Below are positions 21,259 through 30,542 of a stretch of DNA of 64,000 nt, in pieces. Both the position numbers and the translations under genes were made by a program. Within the stretch, counting starts at the first letter, position 1, and each line of letters begins with the position of its first letter. The DNA lies in contig CALSYL010000004.1 of assembly GCA_943841495.1 (NCBI GenBank), positions 109,592-173,591 on the forward strand, in the 5' to 3' direction. The stretch comes from an uncultured bacterium. GTDB lineage: Bacteria; Fidelibacterota; Marinisomatia; Marinisomatales; Marinisomataceae. Under the pieces are notes generated by a model that ran no database searches, was not told the DNA's origin, and worked only from the letters and a program-made list of their open reading frames with translations.

Positions 21259-22015
21259 AAATTGGGTAGGTTTTTATACGCTGTCTTCAAGAGAAATTAT
21301 GCGATTTTTTTCTGTATGGAGACAAACTATTATTCCTGGCATTGTCACAACATTGTTATATATTTTTGTATTTGGAGTGGCATTAGAAAATCGAATAACT
21401 GAGATTGGTGGAGTATCATATAAGATTTATATTTTGCCAGGTCTCTTGATGATGAATGTGATAACAAATGCTACAGCTAATTCCGCCTCATCTATGTTGC
21501 AAATGAAATTACTACAAACTCTTCCCGAGCTTTTAATCACTCCTTTATCGAGCTTAGAATTATCTTTATCATTTATTATTGGTGGAACAATAAGGGGCTT
21601 CGTTAATGGAGTATTAATTCTTTTTATTTGTTGGCTTGCAGGAATGCCCATTTTAAATCTCCCCTTAACATTATTATTTATATTTCTAGTTGCCTGGTCT
21701 TTTTCGAGTCTAGGTCTCTTTGTTGGTCAACTATCTGATTCTTGGGATCAGTTAGCTTTAATTCAAAATTTTGTTATTACGCCATTTAGTTTTTTAGGTG
21801 GAATATTTTATTCAATTAAAATGCTTCCTGCTTGGGCAATGACATTAAGTCAAGTAAATCCAATATATTATGCAATAAGCGCGTTAAGAGAGGCAACATT
21901 GGGAGTGTCAGATGCATCGCTTATAACATCTTCTATCTTTTTAATTATTTTTACAATTACTACAACTGTCATTGCAGTGCAATTAATGGCTACTGGGAAA
22001 AAAATTAGGTTTTAA
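21251..22015 (+). CDS. ABC-2 type exporter, membrane permease
   Basis: Six-helix ABC-2 membrane protein (254 residues), partner of the preceding ATPase. The family motif is visible in the last third: NFVITPFSFLGGIFYSIKMLPAWA followed by NPIYYAISALREATLG, here summarised from about residues 173-217. Similar DrrB/NodJ-like permeases export polysaccharides or lipids. The stop is 28 bp before carA, with an AT-rich gap and an intrinsic-terminator structure just inside carA that could also end this transcript. Confidence 0.9.
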   Translation: MIKNWVGFYTLSSREIMRFFSVWRQTIIPGIVTTLLYIFVFGVALENRITEIGGVSYKIYILPGLLMMNVITNATANSASSMLQMKLLQTLPELLITPLSSLELSLSFIIGGTIRGFVNGVLILFICWLAGMPILNLPLTLLFIFLVAWSFSSLGLFVGQLSDSWDQLALIQNFVITPFSFLGGIFYSIKMLPAWAMTLSQVNPIYYAISALREATLGVSDASLITSSIFLIIFTITTTVIAVQLMATGKKIRF

Positions 22016-22043
22016 TTTTTATATTATTAGTTTAAAATAGGCC

Positions 22044-23144
22044 ATGCAAAATTTGAAAAAGGCTATCCTATATTTAGAGGATGGCCTTTTTTTTATAGGA
22101 AAAAGCCTTGGAAGTCATGGCGAAACATCTGGTGAAGTATGTTTTAATACTGGTATGACTGGATATCAAGAAATTCTTACCGACCCATCTTATGCAAAAC
22201 AAATGATCGTTATGAGTAGTCCCCATATTGGAAATTATGGAACAAATAATCAGGACATTGAATCCAATAAGATATTCGCTTCTGGTTTTATTATTAAAAG
22301 TGAATCAATTGAACCTTCTAATTGGAGGTCTGAAAAATCATTGACGAGTTTTTTAGCAGAAAATAAAATTGTTGGTATTCAAGATATTGATACTAGAGCT
22401 CTTACAATTCATATCAGAAAAAATGGGGCAATGCGAGGAATAATTTCTACAAAAGATTTTGATAGAGATAGTCTTAAGAAAAAAATAAACAGCATTCCCA
22501 AAATGGAAGGACAAGACTTAGCTATTAAAGTTACACAAAAAGAAAAAAGAATTTTATGCAATGTAGAAAAACCCCTTTATAAGGTAGCAGCGATAGATTT
22601 TGGAATGAAAAGCAATATATATGAAATTATGCTTTCAAATGGATTAGAAGTAGAAATTTTCCCTGCAAATACAGAATATAAAGAAATATTATCTTCAAAT
22701 CCTGATGGTATTTTCTTATCCAATGGACCAGGAGATCCAGCTGCTGTATCATATGGTATAGAAACAGTAAAAAAACTTTTAGGCATAAAACCAATTTTTG
22801 GAATTTGTTTAGGACACCAAATACTAGCATTAGCATTAGGTGCAACAACATTTAAGATGAAATTTGGACATAGAGGAATTAATCAACCTGTTAAAAACTT
22901 AATTACTAACCAAATTGAAATTACTTCACAGAATCATGGATTTGCGGTTGATGAAGATTCGCTTCCAAATAATGTTCAAATAACTCATAAACATTTAAAT
23001 GATGATACAATTGCTGGAATTAAATGCAATGAAATCTCTGCATACTCAGTTCAATATCATCCAGAGGCGAGTCCAGGCCCTCATGATTCCAGGTACGTAT
23101 TTCAAGAATTTTTTAAGATGATAGAGAAAAATGCCAAAGCGTAA
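22044..23144 (+). CDS. carA: Carbamoyl-phosphate synthase, small (glutaminase) subunit
   Basis: Hydrolyses glutamine and channels ammonia to CarB for carbamoyl phosphate, feeding pyrimidine and arginine synthesis. The N-terminal CPSase domain ([12 protein letters not shown], then [20 protein letters not shown]) is followed by a class I amidotransferase domain with Cys255 in GICLGHQ and the His/Glu pair in YHPEAS. Length 366 is normal. There is no Shine-Dalgarno sequence, and TAAAAT at 22033-22038 would place the transcript start close to the ATG. Codons 5-17 form a strong terminator structure. It overlaps carB by 14 bp. Confidence 0.96.
   Translation: MQNLKKAILYLEDGLFFIGKSLGSHGETSGEVCFNTGMTGYQEILTDPSYAKQMIVMSSPHIGNYGTNNQDIESNKIFASGFIIKSESIEPSNWRSEKSLTSFLAENKIVGIQDIDTRALTIHIRKNGAMRGIISTKDFDRDSLKKKINSIPKMEGQDLAIKVTQKEKRILCNVEKPLYKVAAIDFGMKSNIYEIMLSNGLEVEIFPANTEYKEILSSNPDGIFLSNGPGDPAAVSYGIETVKKLLGIKPIFGICLGHQILALALGATTFKMKFGHRGINQPVKNLITNQIEITSQNHGFAVDEDSLPNNVQITHKHLNDDTIAGIKCNEISAYSVQYHPEASPGPHDSRYVFQEFFKMIEKNAKA
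22056..22094 (+). terminator. Intrinsic-terminator structure within the first codons of carA (candidate attenuator)
   Basis: AAAGGCTATCCT (22058-22069) pairs fully with AGGATGGCCTTT (22078-22089), with one G-U pair and an 8-nt loop; the stem can extend by two A-T pairs. T runs from 22087 to 22094. The same bases encode the conserved [13 protein letters not shown]. It lies 14 nt inside the gene, so translating ribosomes should disrupt it. Confidence 0.7.
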
Positions 23145-26100
23145 TGATATAGATACAATATTAGTGATAGGCGCAGGCCCTATTGTCATTGGCCAAGGAT
23201 GTGAGTTTGATTACTCGGGCACCCAAGCAATAAAAGCCTTGAAAGAAGAGGGCTATAGAGTAGTTTTGATTAATTCTAATCCTGCTACTATAATGACAGA
23301 TCCTCAATTTTCTGATAAAACATATATTGAACCAATATCTATAGAGTATGTTGAAGAAATTATTAAAAAAGAAAAACCTGATGCAATTTTACCAACAGTT
23401 GGTGGACAGACAGCTCTTAATGTAGCCATGAAGCTCGATGAAGAAGGTATTTTAAAAAAATACAATGTCGAACTGATTGGGGCAAATAGAAAAGCAATTG
23501 AAACTGCGGAAAGTAGAGAGATGTTCAAAGATGCAATGCAAGAAATAGGACTTGATTTGCCTTATGGTTATACGGTTAAGTCTCTTGATGAAGCTAAAGA
23601 ATTATTAAAAAATATTTCACTCCCTACAATTATTAGGCCATCTTTTACCTTGGGAGGATCTGGTGGTTCCGTTGCTTACAATGAAGAAGAGTTTGAAGAT
23701 TCTGTCAATAAAGGATTAAAGGAAAGTCCTACTGGACAAGTATTGGTAGAAGAATATTTGAATGGTTGGAAAGAATACGAATTGGAACTCATCAGAGACT
23801 TAAATGACAATGTAATTATAATTTGTTCTATAGAAAACATTGATCCAATGGGTATACATACCGGAGATTCAATCACCGTTGCACCTGCAATGACATTAAG
23901 CGATAAAGAGTTTCAAATAATGCGAAATGCAGCCATTAAATGTATACGTAAAATTGGGGTAGATACTGGTGGATCAAATGTTCAATTTGCAGTCAATCCC
24001 AAAGATGGAAGAATGGTTATCATTGAAATGAATCCACGGGTAAGTAGATCATCTGCATTGGCTTCAAAAGCGACAGGATTTCCTATTGCAAAAATTGCTG
24101 CGAAGCTTGCAGTTGGTTATTCATTAGATGAACTTAACAATGATATCACAAATAGAACTTTAGCAGCTTTTGAACCTACTATCGATTACGTAGTTACAAA
24201 ACTACCTAGATTTGATTTTGAAAAATTTTCTTCTGCTTCAGGCAAGCTTGGTGTGCAAATGCAATCAGTAGGAGAAGCAATGTCTATAGGAAGGACATTT
24301 AGAGAATCATTTCAAAAAGCATTTCGTTCTATAGAATTGAATTTTCCAGGCTTTGAAACAAAAGATCCTAGAGATGAAGATCAGGAGATTAAACGTTTTA
24401 GAGAGCTTGATATAAAATCTTTAAATGATGGTAGCGCTTTTAGAATGTTAAAAGTAAAAGAAGCTATTAAAGAACAATACTCAATTGAAGAAATACATAA
24501 AAATACCGGAATTGATTCATGGTTTTTAAGGGAAATTGAAGAAATAGTAAATATAGAAAAAAATTATTCTTCATTAAATAATCTTGAATATTTAAAGAAA
24601 AACGGATTTTCAGATCTACAGATCGCTCGATTAAATAATCTTTCAGAGAGCAAAGTTAGACAAGCAAGAAAAGCACAAAACTTGCATCCTGTTTATAAGG
24701 TTGTTGATACATGTGCTGGTGAATTTGCCGCAGAAACCCCTTATTTATATTCGACATATGAATCAGAAAATGATTTAGAACCATTGCCTGGAAAAAAAAT
24801 TATGATTTTAGGAAGTGGACCAAATAGGATTGGCCAAGGAATCGAATTTGATTATTGTTGTGTTCAAGCTGTATTTGGCTTAAGAGCAGCGGGTTATAAA
24901 TCTATAATGGTAAATTGCAACCCCGAAACAGTATCAACTGATTTTGATTTAGCAGATAGACTTTATTTTGAACCGATTACTTTTGAAGATATCATGAATA
25001 TAATTGATTTTGAAAAACCAGATGGGGTCTTAGTGCAATTTGGCGGTCAAACGCCATTAAAAATAGCTGATCAATTAACAAAAGCAGGTGTTAAAGTCTT
25101 TGGCACATCAGCAAATAGTATTAATCTTGCAGAGAATAGAGAAGAATTTGCAAAAATAATAAAAAAATTAAATGTTTTAACACCTCAATACTGTATAGCA
25201 AAAAATTATGAAGATATTTACAGCTATGCTGAAACAGCCCATTTTCCAGTTCTAGTTAGACCAAGCTTTGTATTGGGAGGTAGAGCTATGCAAATAGTAT
25301 ATACAAAAGAGCAGCTTGTTGATTATGTATTTCGTTCTGCTGAAGCAACAAATGATCATCCAATACTAATAGATCAATTTATTGAAAATGCATTTGAGTT
25401 TGATGTTGATGCATTATCTGACGGATCAAACGTTTTCATTGCAGGTATTATGCAACATATCGAAGAGGCTGGAGTTCACTCGGGAGATTCGTCATGCGTT
25501 ATTCCACCGTATGAAATGACAGATTTAGTAAAAAAAGATATTGAAGACATAACTACAAAATTGGCCTTAGAGTTAAATGTAATTGGTCTTATTAACCTTC
25601 AATTTGCAGTTAAAGACCAAAAGGTTTACGTTTTGGAAGTAAATCCAAGATCAAGCAGAACAGTCCCCTTTGTAAGCAAATATAGCAATATTCCTTTAGC
25701 TAATATAGCAGCTCAAATATCCGTTGGTAAAAAAATTAAAGATTTTAATCTCCAAAAAAACAACTTTAAACATATAGCAGTTAAAAAAGCTGTTCTCCCA
25801 TTTAAAAAATTTAAAAATGAAAAAGTATTCCTTGGACCTGAAATGAAATCTACGGGAGAAGTGATGGGCATTGGTTCAAACACGGGAAGAGCATTTTTGA
25901 AAGCGATGAAATCAGATGGATACACGGTGCCAAGATCAGGAACAGCTTTTTTGTCAGTTAACGATTCTGATAAAAAAAGATTACTTTCTATCGCTAGCAA
26001 GCTTAAAAAATTAGAATTTAATATTGTAGCAACAAAAGGAACCTGTATTTTTTTGAAAAATAACGGTATTGAATGTTCTGAAATATATAAAGTTGGAGAA

Positions 26101-26325
26101 GGTAGACCTAATGTTGTTGATGAAATACTTAATGACAATATACAAATAGTAATCAATTCACCCGAAGGCCCTCAATCTCGATTTGACGAAGAAGCAATAG
26201 GAAAAACCTCAGTTATGAAAAATATTTTAACCATAACAACTTTACCTGGAGCGGAGGCAGCTATAGATTCTATGAAGCATTTAAATGAGGTTGATGTAAA
26301 AGCTCTGCAGGAGTATTTTGATTAA
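23131..26325 (+). CDS. carB: Carbamoyl-phosphate synthase, large subunit
   Basis: Makes carbamoyl phosphate from bicarbonate, ammonia and two ATP. The 1064 residues show the duplicated synthetase halves: [19 protein letters not shown] near the start and [17 protein letters not shown] near 555, each with an ATP-grasp domain ([24 protein letters not shown]) and metal sites ([33 protein letters not shown]). The C-terminal MGS-like allosteric domain (about 935-1064) is present with [12 protein letters not shown] and NSPEGP. It overlaps carA and ends 12 bp from the convergent gcvP. Confidence 0.97.
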   Translation: MPKRNDIDTILVIGAGPIVIGQGCEFDYSGTQAIKALKEEGYRVVLINSNPATIMTDPQFSDKTYIEPISIEYVEEIIKKEKPDAILPTVGGQTALNVAMKLDEEGILKKYNVELIGANRKAIETAESREMFKDAMQEIGLDLPYGYTVKSLDEAKELLKNISLPTIIRPSFTLGGSGGSVAYNEEEFEDSVNKGLKESPTGQVLVEEYLNGWKEYELELIRDLNDNVIIICSIENIDPMGIHTGDSITVAPAMTLSDKEFQIMRNAAIKCIRKIGVDTGGSNVQFAVNPKDGRMVIIEMNPRVSRSSALASKATGFPIAKIAAKLAVGYSLDELNNDITNRTLAAFEPTIDYVVTKLPRFDFEKFSSASGKLGVQMQSVGEAMSIGRTFRESFQKAFRSIELNFPGFETKDPRDEDQEIKRFRELDIKSLNDGSAFRMLKVKEAIKEQYSIEEIHKNTGIDSWFLREIEEIVNIEKNYSSLNNLEYLKKNGFSDLQIARLNNLSESKVRQARKAQNLHPVYKVVDTCAGEFAAETPYLYSTYESENDLEPLPGKKIMILGSGPNRIGQGIEFDYCCVQAVFGLRAAGYKSIMVNCNPETVSTDFDLADRLYFEPITFEDIMNIIDFEKPDGVLVQFGGQTPLKIADQLTKAGVKVFGTSANSINLAENREEFAKIIKKLNVLTPQYCIAKNYEDIYSYAETAHFPVLVRPSFVLGGRAMQIVYTKEQLVDYVFRSAEATNDHPILIDQFIENAFEFDVDALSDGSNVFIAGIMQHIEEAGVHSGDSSCVIPPYEMTDLVKKDIEDITTKLALELNVIGLINLQFAVKDQKVYVLEVNPRSSRTVPFVSKYSNIPLANIAAQISVGKKIKDFNLQKNNFKHIAVKKAVLPFKKFKNEKVFLGPEMKSTGEVMGIGSNTGRAFLKAMKSDGYTVPRSGTAFLSVNDSDKKRLLSIASKLKKLEFNIVATKGTCIFLKNNGIECSEIYKVGEGRPNVVDEILNDNIQIVINSPEGPQSRFDEEAIGKTSVMKNILTITTLPGAEAAIDSMKHLNEVDVKALQEYFD

Positions 26326-26337
26326 AAATAAATTATT

Positions 26338-29154
26338 TTATTTATAAGTATCTAGATCTGGGCAAACACAAAAAAAGTTTCTATCTCCAAAAGCATTATC
26401 AATTCTAGAAACATATGGCCAAAATTTATTCTCTTTTATCCATTCCATAGGGAAAACTGCATCTTCTTTTGAATAAGGATGCTTCCAATCATCGCATAAA
26501 TCGTTTACAGTATGGGGAGCATTAACTAATAAATTATCGTCTTTTGGTGCAGCACCAGAAATTATATCGTTTATTTCTTTTTTTATGGAAATCATTGCAT
26601 TGCAAAATTTATCTAACTCAGACTTTGATTCACTTTCAGTTGGTTCAATCATAAGTGTTCCAGGAATTGGCCATGACATTGTTGGAGCATGAAATCCATA
26701 ATCTATTAATCTTTTTGCTATATCTTCATTTGTTATATTGGCACTACTCTTAAATTCTCTGCAATCTACAATAAACTCATGTGCGTTTAATCCGCTATGC
26801 CCTTTATACAAAATTGAATAATCTTTTTCTAATTTTTTTGCCATATAATTAGCACTTAAAATTGCAACTTGCGATGCTTTTAACAAACCTTTTGAAGCCA
26901 TTAATTTCATATAGATATAAGAAATTAATAAAATGCTGGCACTACCAAATGGAGAAGAAGAAACTGAATAAGTAAATTTATCATCAATCAATTTATGCTT
27001 AGGTAAGTGTGGTTTAAGTTTATTATTTACGCATATAGGCCCCATCCCAGGACCTCCACCTCCATGTGGAATACAAAATGTCTTATGAAGATTAATATGC
27101 ATAACATCAGCACCAAATTTTCCAGGTTTACAAACTCCCACCATTGCATTTAGGTTGGCACCATCCATATATACCAGACCACCATTTTGATGTATTAAAT
27201 CACAAATCTCATCAATATTATGTTCAAAAACTCCATGGGTTGAAGGATATGTAACCATTAATGATGATAATCTGTCTCCCGCTTCAATGACTTTATTAGT
27301 TAAGTCTGTAAAATCAATATTACCATTTTCATCACATTTAACAATCACAACCTTTAATCCAGCCATGATTGCACTTGCAGGATTTGTTCCATGAGCTGAT
27401 TCTGGTATCAAGCAAATATTTCTTTGAGAGTCATTTGCTTTATGATATTCTCTAATGCTTAATAGGCCAGCATATTCGCCTTGGGCTCCAGAGTTAGGTT
27501 GAAATGATACAGCATCAAAGCCGGTAACTTTATAAAGCATTTCTTCGAGCTCATGAATAATTTCAGAATATCCTTTCGCTTGATCTATTGGAGCAAAAGG
27601 ATGAATCGAGTTAAACTCGGGCCAGCTAATAGGAATCATCTCTACAGTTGCATTTAGCTTCATTGTACAAGAACCTAAAGGAATCATGCTATAATTAAGA
27701 GATAGATCTCTTTTTTCAAGCTTATTAATATATCTAAGCATTTCTGTTTCAGAATTAATACTATAAAAAATAGGATGAGAAAGATTATTGTCTGTACGAT
27801 TAGGTGCAAATATATTTTCTATATAATCAGCACTTGAATCATTTTCAAATAAAGCAGCAATATCATCAATTTCTTGATGGGTTGTTTTTTCATCTAGAGA
27901 AATCCCAACAAGCCCATTGTCATGGTACATCAAATTAAAATTACTTTTGATTGCCTTCATCTTTAAGTCTTGAATCTCCATATTTGATAATTTTACAGCG
28001 ACTGTATCAAAGAGAGACTGATTTTCAGTGAAAATTTCATGACCATTTTCGCTAATTTTTTTAGCTAAATCTTTAGCATGGTTATGAATTCTAGTAGCAA
28101 TATTTTTTAATTCTTTTGGTCCGTGAAATAATGCGTACATTCCGGAAATAATTGCCAATAATACTTGAGCAGTGCAAATATTAGATGTTGCTTTTTCTCT
28201 TCGAATATGCTGCTCTCTTGTTTGAAGTGTTAATCTATATGCTTGATTCCCTTTCCTGTCTTGAGATACTCCAACAATTCTTCCAGGGATATCTCTTTTG
28301 AACTCTTCGCTAGTTGACATGAATGCAGCATGTGGACCACCATAGCCAAGAGGTACACCAAATCTTTGACTGTTCCCAACTGCTATATCAGCACCTAAGT
28401 TTCCTGGAGACTCAAAAAGCTGTAAACACATTAAATCACATGCAAATATTACTTTACAATTTTTTTCGTGTGCATTATTTGTAAGTTTTGTATAGCTCTC
28501 ACTAGAATCGATATTTCCAAATTTATTAGGATATTGCACTATACAGCCAAATGCATTTTTAAAATCAAAATTATCAAATGAAGTAACAACTATATCAATA
28601 CCTAATGGTTCTGCTCTCGAAATAATTACATCGATAGTTTGTTCAAAACAATTTTCATCAACTAAAAATTGATTGCTATCAGATCTATTTTTTCTGTACA
28701 GCATTAACATTGCTTCACTTGCTGCTGTACCTTCATCAAGAAGAGATGCATTAGCAATGGGAAGACTAGTAATTTCAGTTATCATAGTTTGATAGTTTAA
28801 TAGTGCTTCTAACCTACCCTGCGAAATCTCTGGCTGGTAGGGTGTATATTGCGTATACCATCCTGGATTTTCTAATATATTTCTTAAGATAACATTAGGT
28901 GTAATTGTATCATAGTATCCTTGCCCAATTAGAGAACGGAAAATAGAATTTTTTTGCCCTTTCTTTTTAACATATTCAAGAATATCATTCTCTGAAAATT
29001 GATAATTACCTATGGACTGATCATCTATATCCAAGATATTTTTTGGGACTATTTTTTCTAATAGTTGATTAAGAGAACTACAATTCAAATATTGTAGCAT
29101 TTCATCAATTTCTTTTTGAGACGGACCTATATGTTTTTTATGGAATTCAGACAT
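26338..29154 (-). CDS. gcvP: Glycine dehydrogenase (decarboxylating), P-protein
   Basis: PLP enzyme of the glycine cleavage system that decarboxylates glycine and passes the aminomethyl group to lipoylated H-protein. It is the single-chain form (938 residues) with both halves: the N-terminal half starts FHKKHIGPSQKEIDEML, and the C-terminal half contains the PLP lysine in NLHKTFCIPHGGGGPG (about 690). A longer frame runs upstream to 29238, but those codons are tRNA-Lys sequence, so I take the ATG at 29154. No Shine-Dalgarno sequence is seen. gcvT and gcvH are not in the window. Confidence 0.95.
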   Translation of the reverse strand: MSEFHKKHIGPSQKEIDEMLQYLNCSSLNQLLEKIVPKNILDIDDQSIGNYQFSENDILEYVKKKGQKNSIFRSLIGQGYYDTITPNVILRNILENPGWYTQYTPYQPEISQGRLEALLNYQTMITEITSLPIANASLLDEGTAASEAMLMLYRKNRSDSNQFLVDENCFEQTIDVIISRAEPLGIDIVVTSFDNFDFKNAFGCIVQYPNKFGNIDSSESYTKLTNNAHEKNCKVIFACDLMCLQLFESPGNLGADIAVGNSQRFGVPLGYGGPHAAFMSTSEEFKRDIPGRIVGVSQDRKGNQAYRLTLQTREQHIRREKATSNICTAQVLLAIISGMYALFHGPKELKNIATRIHNHAKDLAKKISENGHEIFTENQSLFDTVAVKLSNMEIQDLKMKAIKSNFNLMYHDNGLVGISLDEKTTHQEIDDIAALFENDSSADYIENIFAPNRTDNNLSHPIFYSINSETEMLRYINKLEKRDLSLNYSMIPLGSCTMKLNATVEMIPISWPEFNSIHPFAPIDQAKGYSEIIHELEEMLYKVTGFDAVSFQPNSGAQGEYAGLLSIREYHKANDSQRNICLIPESAHGTNPASAIMAGLKVVIVKCDENGNIDFTDLTNKVIEAGDRLSSLMVTYPSTHGVFEHNIDEICDLIHQNGGLVYMDGANLNAMVGVCKPGKFGADVMHINLHKTFCIPHGGGGPGMGPICVNNKLKPHLPKHKLIDDKFTYSVSSSPFGSASILLISYIYMKLMASKGLLKASQVAILSANYMAKKLEKDYSILYKGHSGLNAHEFIVDCREFKSSANITNEDIAKRLIDYGFHAPTMSWPIPGTLMIEPTESESKSELDKFCNAMISIKKEINDIISGAAPKDDNLLVNAPHTVNDLCDDWKHPYSKEDAVFPMEWIKENKFWPYVSRIDNAFGDRNFFCVCPDLDTYK

Positions 29155-29180
29155 TGTTAAGATTTTTTTCTTAATAATAG

Positions 29181-29252
29181 TACCCCCGGAAGGACTCGAA
29201 CCTACAACCAAGGGCTTAAAAGGCCCCTGCTCTACCATTGAGCTACGGAGGC
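29181..29252 (-). tRNA. tRNA-Lys(UUU)
   Basis: A 72-nt cloverleaf reads GCCTCCG at the 5' acceptor arm and CGGGGGT plus discriminator A at the 3' end. The D-stem is GCTC/GAGC, the anticodon stem GGGGC/GCCCT, and the loop CTTTTAA gives anticodon UUU. The T-stem GTAGG/CCTTC has one U-U mismatch around TTCGAGT. CCA is not encoded. It ends 26 bp before the gcvP ATG on the same strand, so the two may share a transcript. Confidence 0.92.
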
Positions 29253-29365
29253 AAAACTAGGCTAAAATATAACCCATAAAATTTAATTTAATACTCTTAA
29301 AAAGTCATTTTTTAAAAATTTTTTTAAAATTGAAATAAAAAATATTGACCAATTATAAAAATTAA

Positions 29366-29456
29366 TATTAGTTTGGAGTAGTCTAAAATTAGATTATTGT
29401 AAGCAAATACAAGCATCGAAAAGGCTCTGGGGTTGGCGCTACAGAGCCTTTTTTGT
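29366..29456 (+). ncRNA. Candidate small RNA between tRNA-Lys and ssrA
   Basis: A complete intrinsic terminator (29419-29454) on the + strand has no + strand gene upstream for 3 kb, which implies a short transcript here. A weak promoter fits (TTGACC at 29345-29350, TATTAG at 29366-29371, 15-bp spacer), predicting an RNA of about 75-80 nt. It does not match the SRP RNA core or another family I know. It could instead be leader RNA for ssrA. Confidence 0.35.
29419..29454 (+). terminator. Intrinsic terminator upstream of ssrA
   Basis: AAAAGGCTCTG (29419-29429) pairs with CAGAGCCTTTT (29442-29452) around a 12-nt loop, and the U-run continues to 29454. The reverse strand has a shorter U-run, so + is the likely direction. 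Confidence 0.8.
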
Positions 29457-29495
29457 TTCCAAAATAGGTTGTATCTTCAGTTCTATTTGACAATT

Positions 29496-29841
29496 GGGGG
29501 CGACCGGTTTCGACATTTTAGAATGAAATCTTAAATTGCATGTAGAGCTTAGTACCTCTTAAAACTTCTAACCTATATTAAGTGCCGATAATGGCCAAAT
29601 GGCTTTTGCTTAATTGTTAAAAGCCCATCATCAGTAGACGTTTCTCATCGTTAGCTGAATGGTGTCATAAAAATGAGATAACTTATTTTTCTGCTTCGGT
29701 TTAATAGGTGAAACTCTAGAAGATAGCTGTATATTTGTATGTTCTTGAACTAATATTCAGTGAAACTAAATCAAGAAACTAAACATGTAGACGTTTACTT
29801 TTTCTCTACTTTGGACGGGAGTTCGAATCTCCCCGCCTCCA
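29496..29841 (+). ncRNA. ssrA: tmRNA (transfer-messenger RNA)
   Basis: Rescues stalled ribosomes by acting as tRNA-Ala and then as mRNA for a degradation tag. The 5' end GGGGGCGACCGGTTTCGACA and the 3' end with T-arm GGGAGTTCGAATCTCCC and acceptor CGCCTCC plus A are diagnostic; GGGGGCG pairs with CGCCTCC. CCA is not encoded. The best tag frame starts at GCC (29584), reads ADNGQMAFA and stops at TAA (29611-29613), inside the usual hairpin. Length is about 346 nt. It ends 11 bp from the convergent GDPD gene. Confidence 0.95.
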
Positions 29842-29852
29842 CAATATCTTTA

Positions 29853-30536
29853 TTATATTCTATCTGGATAGCTAGATATGATTCCATCAATGTTTAGCAT
29901 TCTGATGTATTCAATATCTTTCTTATTGTTGACAGTCCATGTAAAGATTTTAAAATTATTATTTTTAATTTTTTTAACATTTTTTTTATTTAATAATGTA
30001 AAGTATGGATGAATTGCTTGAGCATTTATTGCATTAGCAAATTCAATAGCATCATTAATAGTTTTTTTTCTATCAATTAATATTCCAATAGGGATTGTTT
30101 TATTTACTTCCCTTAACTTTTCTAATTCTTTCCATTGGAAACTAGAAATGATAAAAGAGCTTTCTTGCCATTTTTCTTTTGATATAAACTTATTAAGCAT
30201 ATTTGATGTAGAAACAGCGGTATCAACTCCTTTAAGTTCTATATTTACAAACAGGGGAGTCTTGAATTTTTCAAGTACTTTTTTAAGTGTTGGAATTGAA
30301 TATTTGTTATTAATCAAACATTCACTCAATTCTTCTAAGGTTAATTTTTCTATTTTTTCTGGCCTGCCAACTAAATTGCTTAATGTTTGATCGTGAAAAA
30401 GTACTAGTTCACCGCTTTTGCATTTAAAAATATCAATTTCAATGCCATCAACACCCAATTCTATAGCTTTTTCAATAGATTCAATGGTATTCTCAGCTAC
30501 ATATCCGCAAGCGCCTCTATGTCCAATTTTAAGCAT
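29853..30536 (-). CDS. glpQ: Glycerophosphodiester phosphodiesterase
   Basis: Hydrolyses glycerophosphodiesters, from phospholipid turnover, to glycerol 3-phosphate and an alcohol. The TIM-barrel GDPD signature is clear: IGHRGACGYVAENT with His6 and Arg7, GVDGIEIDIFKCKSGELVLFHDQTL with two metal-binding acids and the second catalytic His, and FTWTVNNKKDIEYI near the end. It lacks a signal peptide, so it is the cytosolic UgpQ-like type (227 residues). It is the last gene of the mnmA-to-argS operon, 6 bp after argS. Confidence 0.9.
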   Translation of the reverse strand: MLKIGHRGACGYVAENTIESIEKAIELGVDGIEIDIFKCKSGELVLFHDQTLSNLVGRPEKIEKLTLEELSECLINNKYSIPTLKKVLEKFKTPLFVNIELKGVDTAVSTSNMLNKFISKEKWQESSFIISSFQWKELEKLREVNKTIPIGILIDRKKTINDAIEFANAINAQAIHPYFTLLNKKNVKKIKNNNFKIFTWTVNNKKDIEYIRMLNIDGIISSYPDRI

Positions 30537-30542
30537 TTTAAA

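Noticed and set aside
29155..29238. N-terminal extension of gcvP to an ATG at 29238
   Set aside because: These codons are the tRNA-Lys gene read as protein; family alignment starts at the ATG at 29154.
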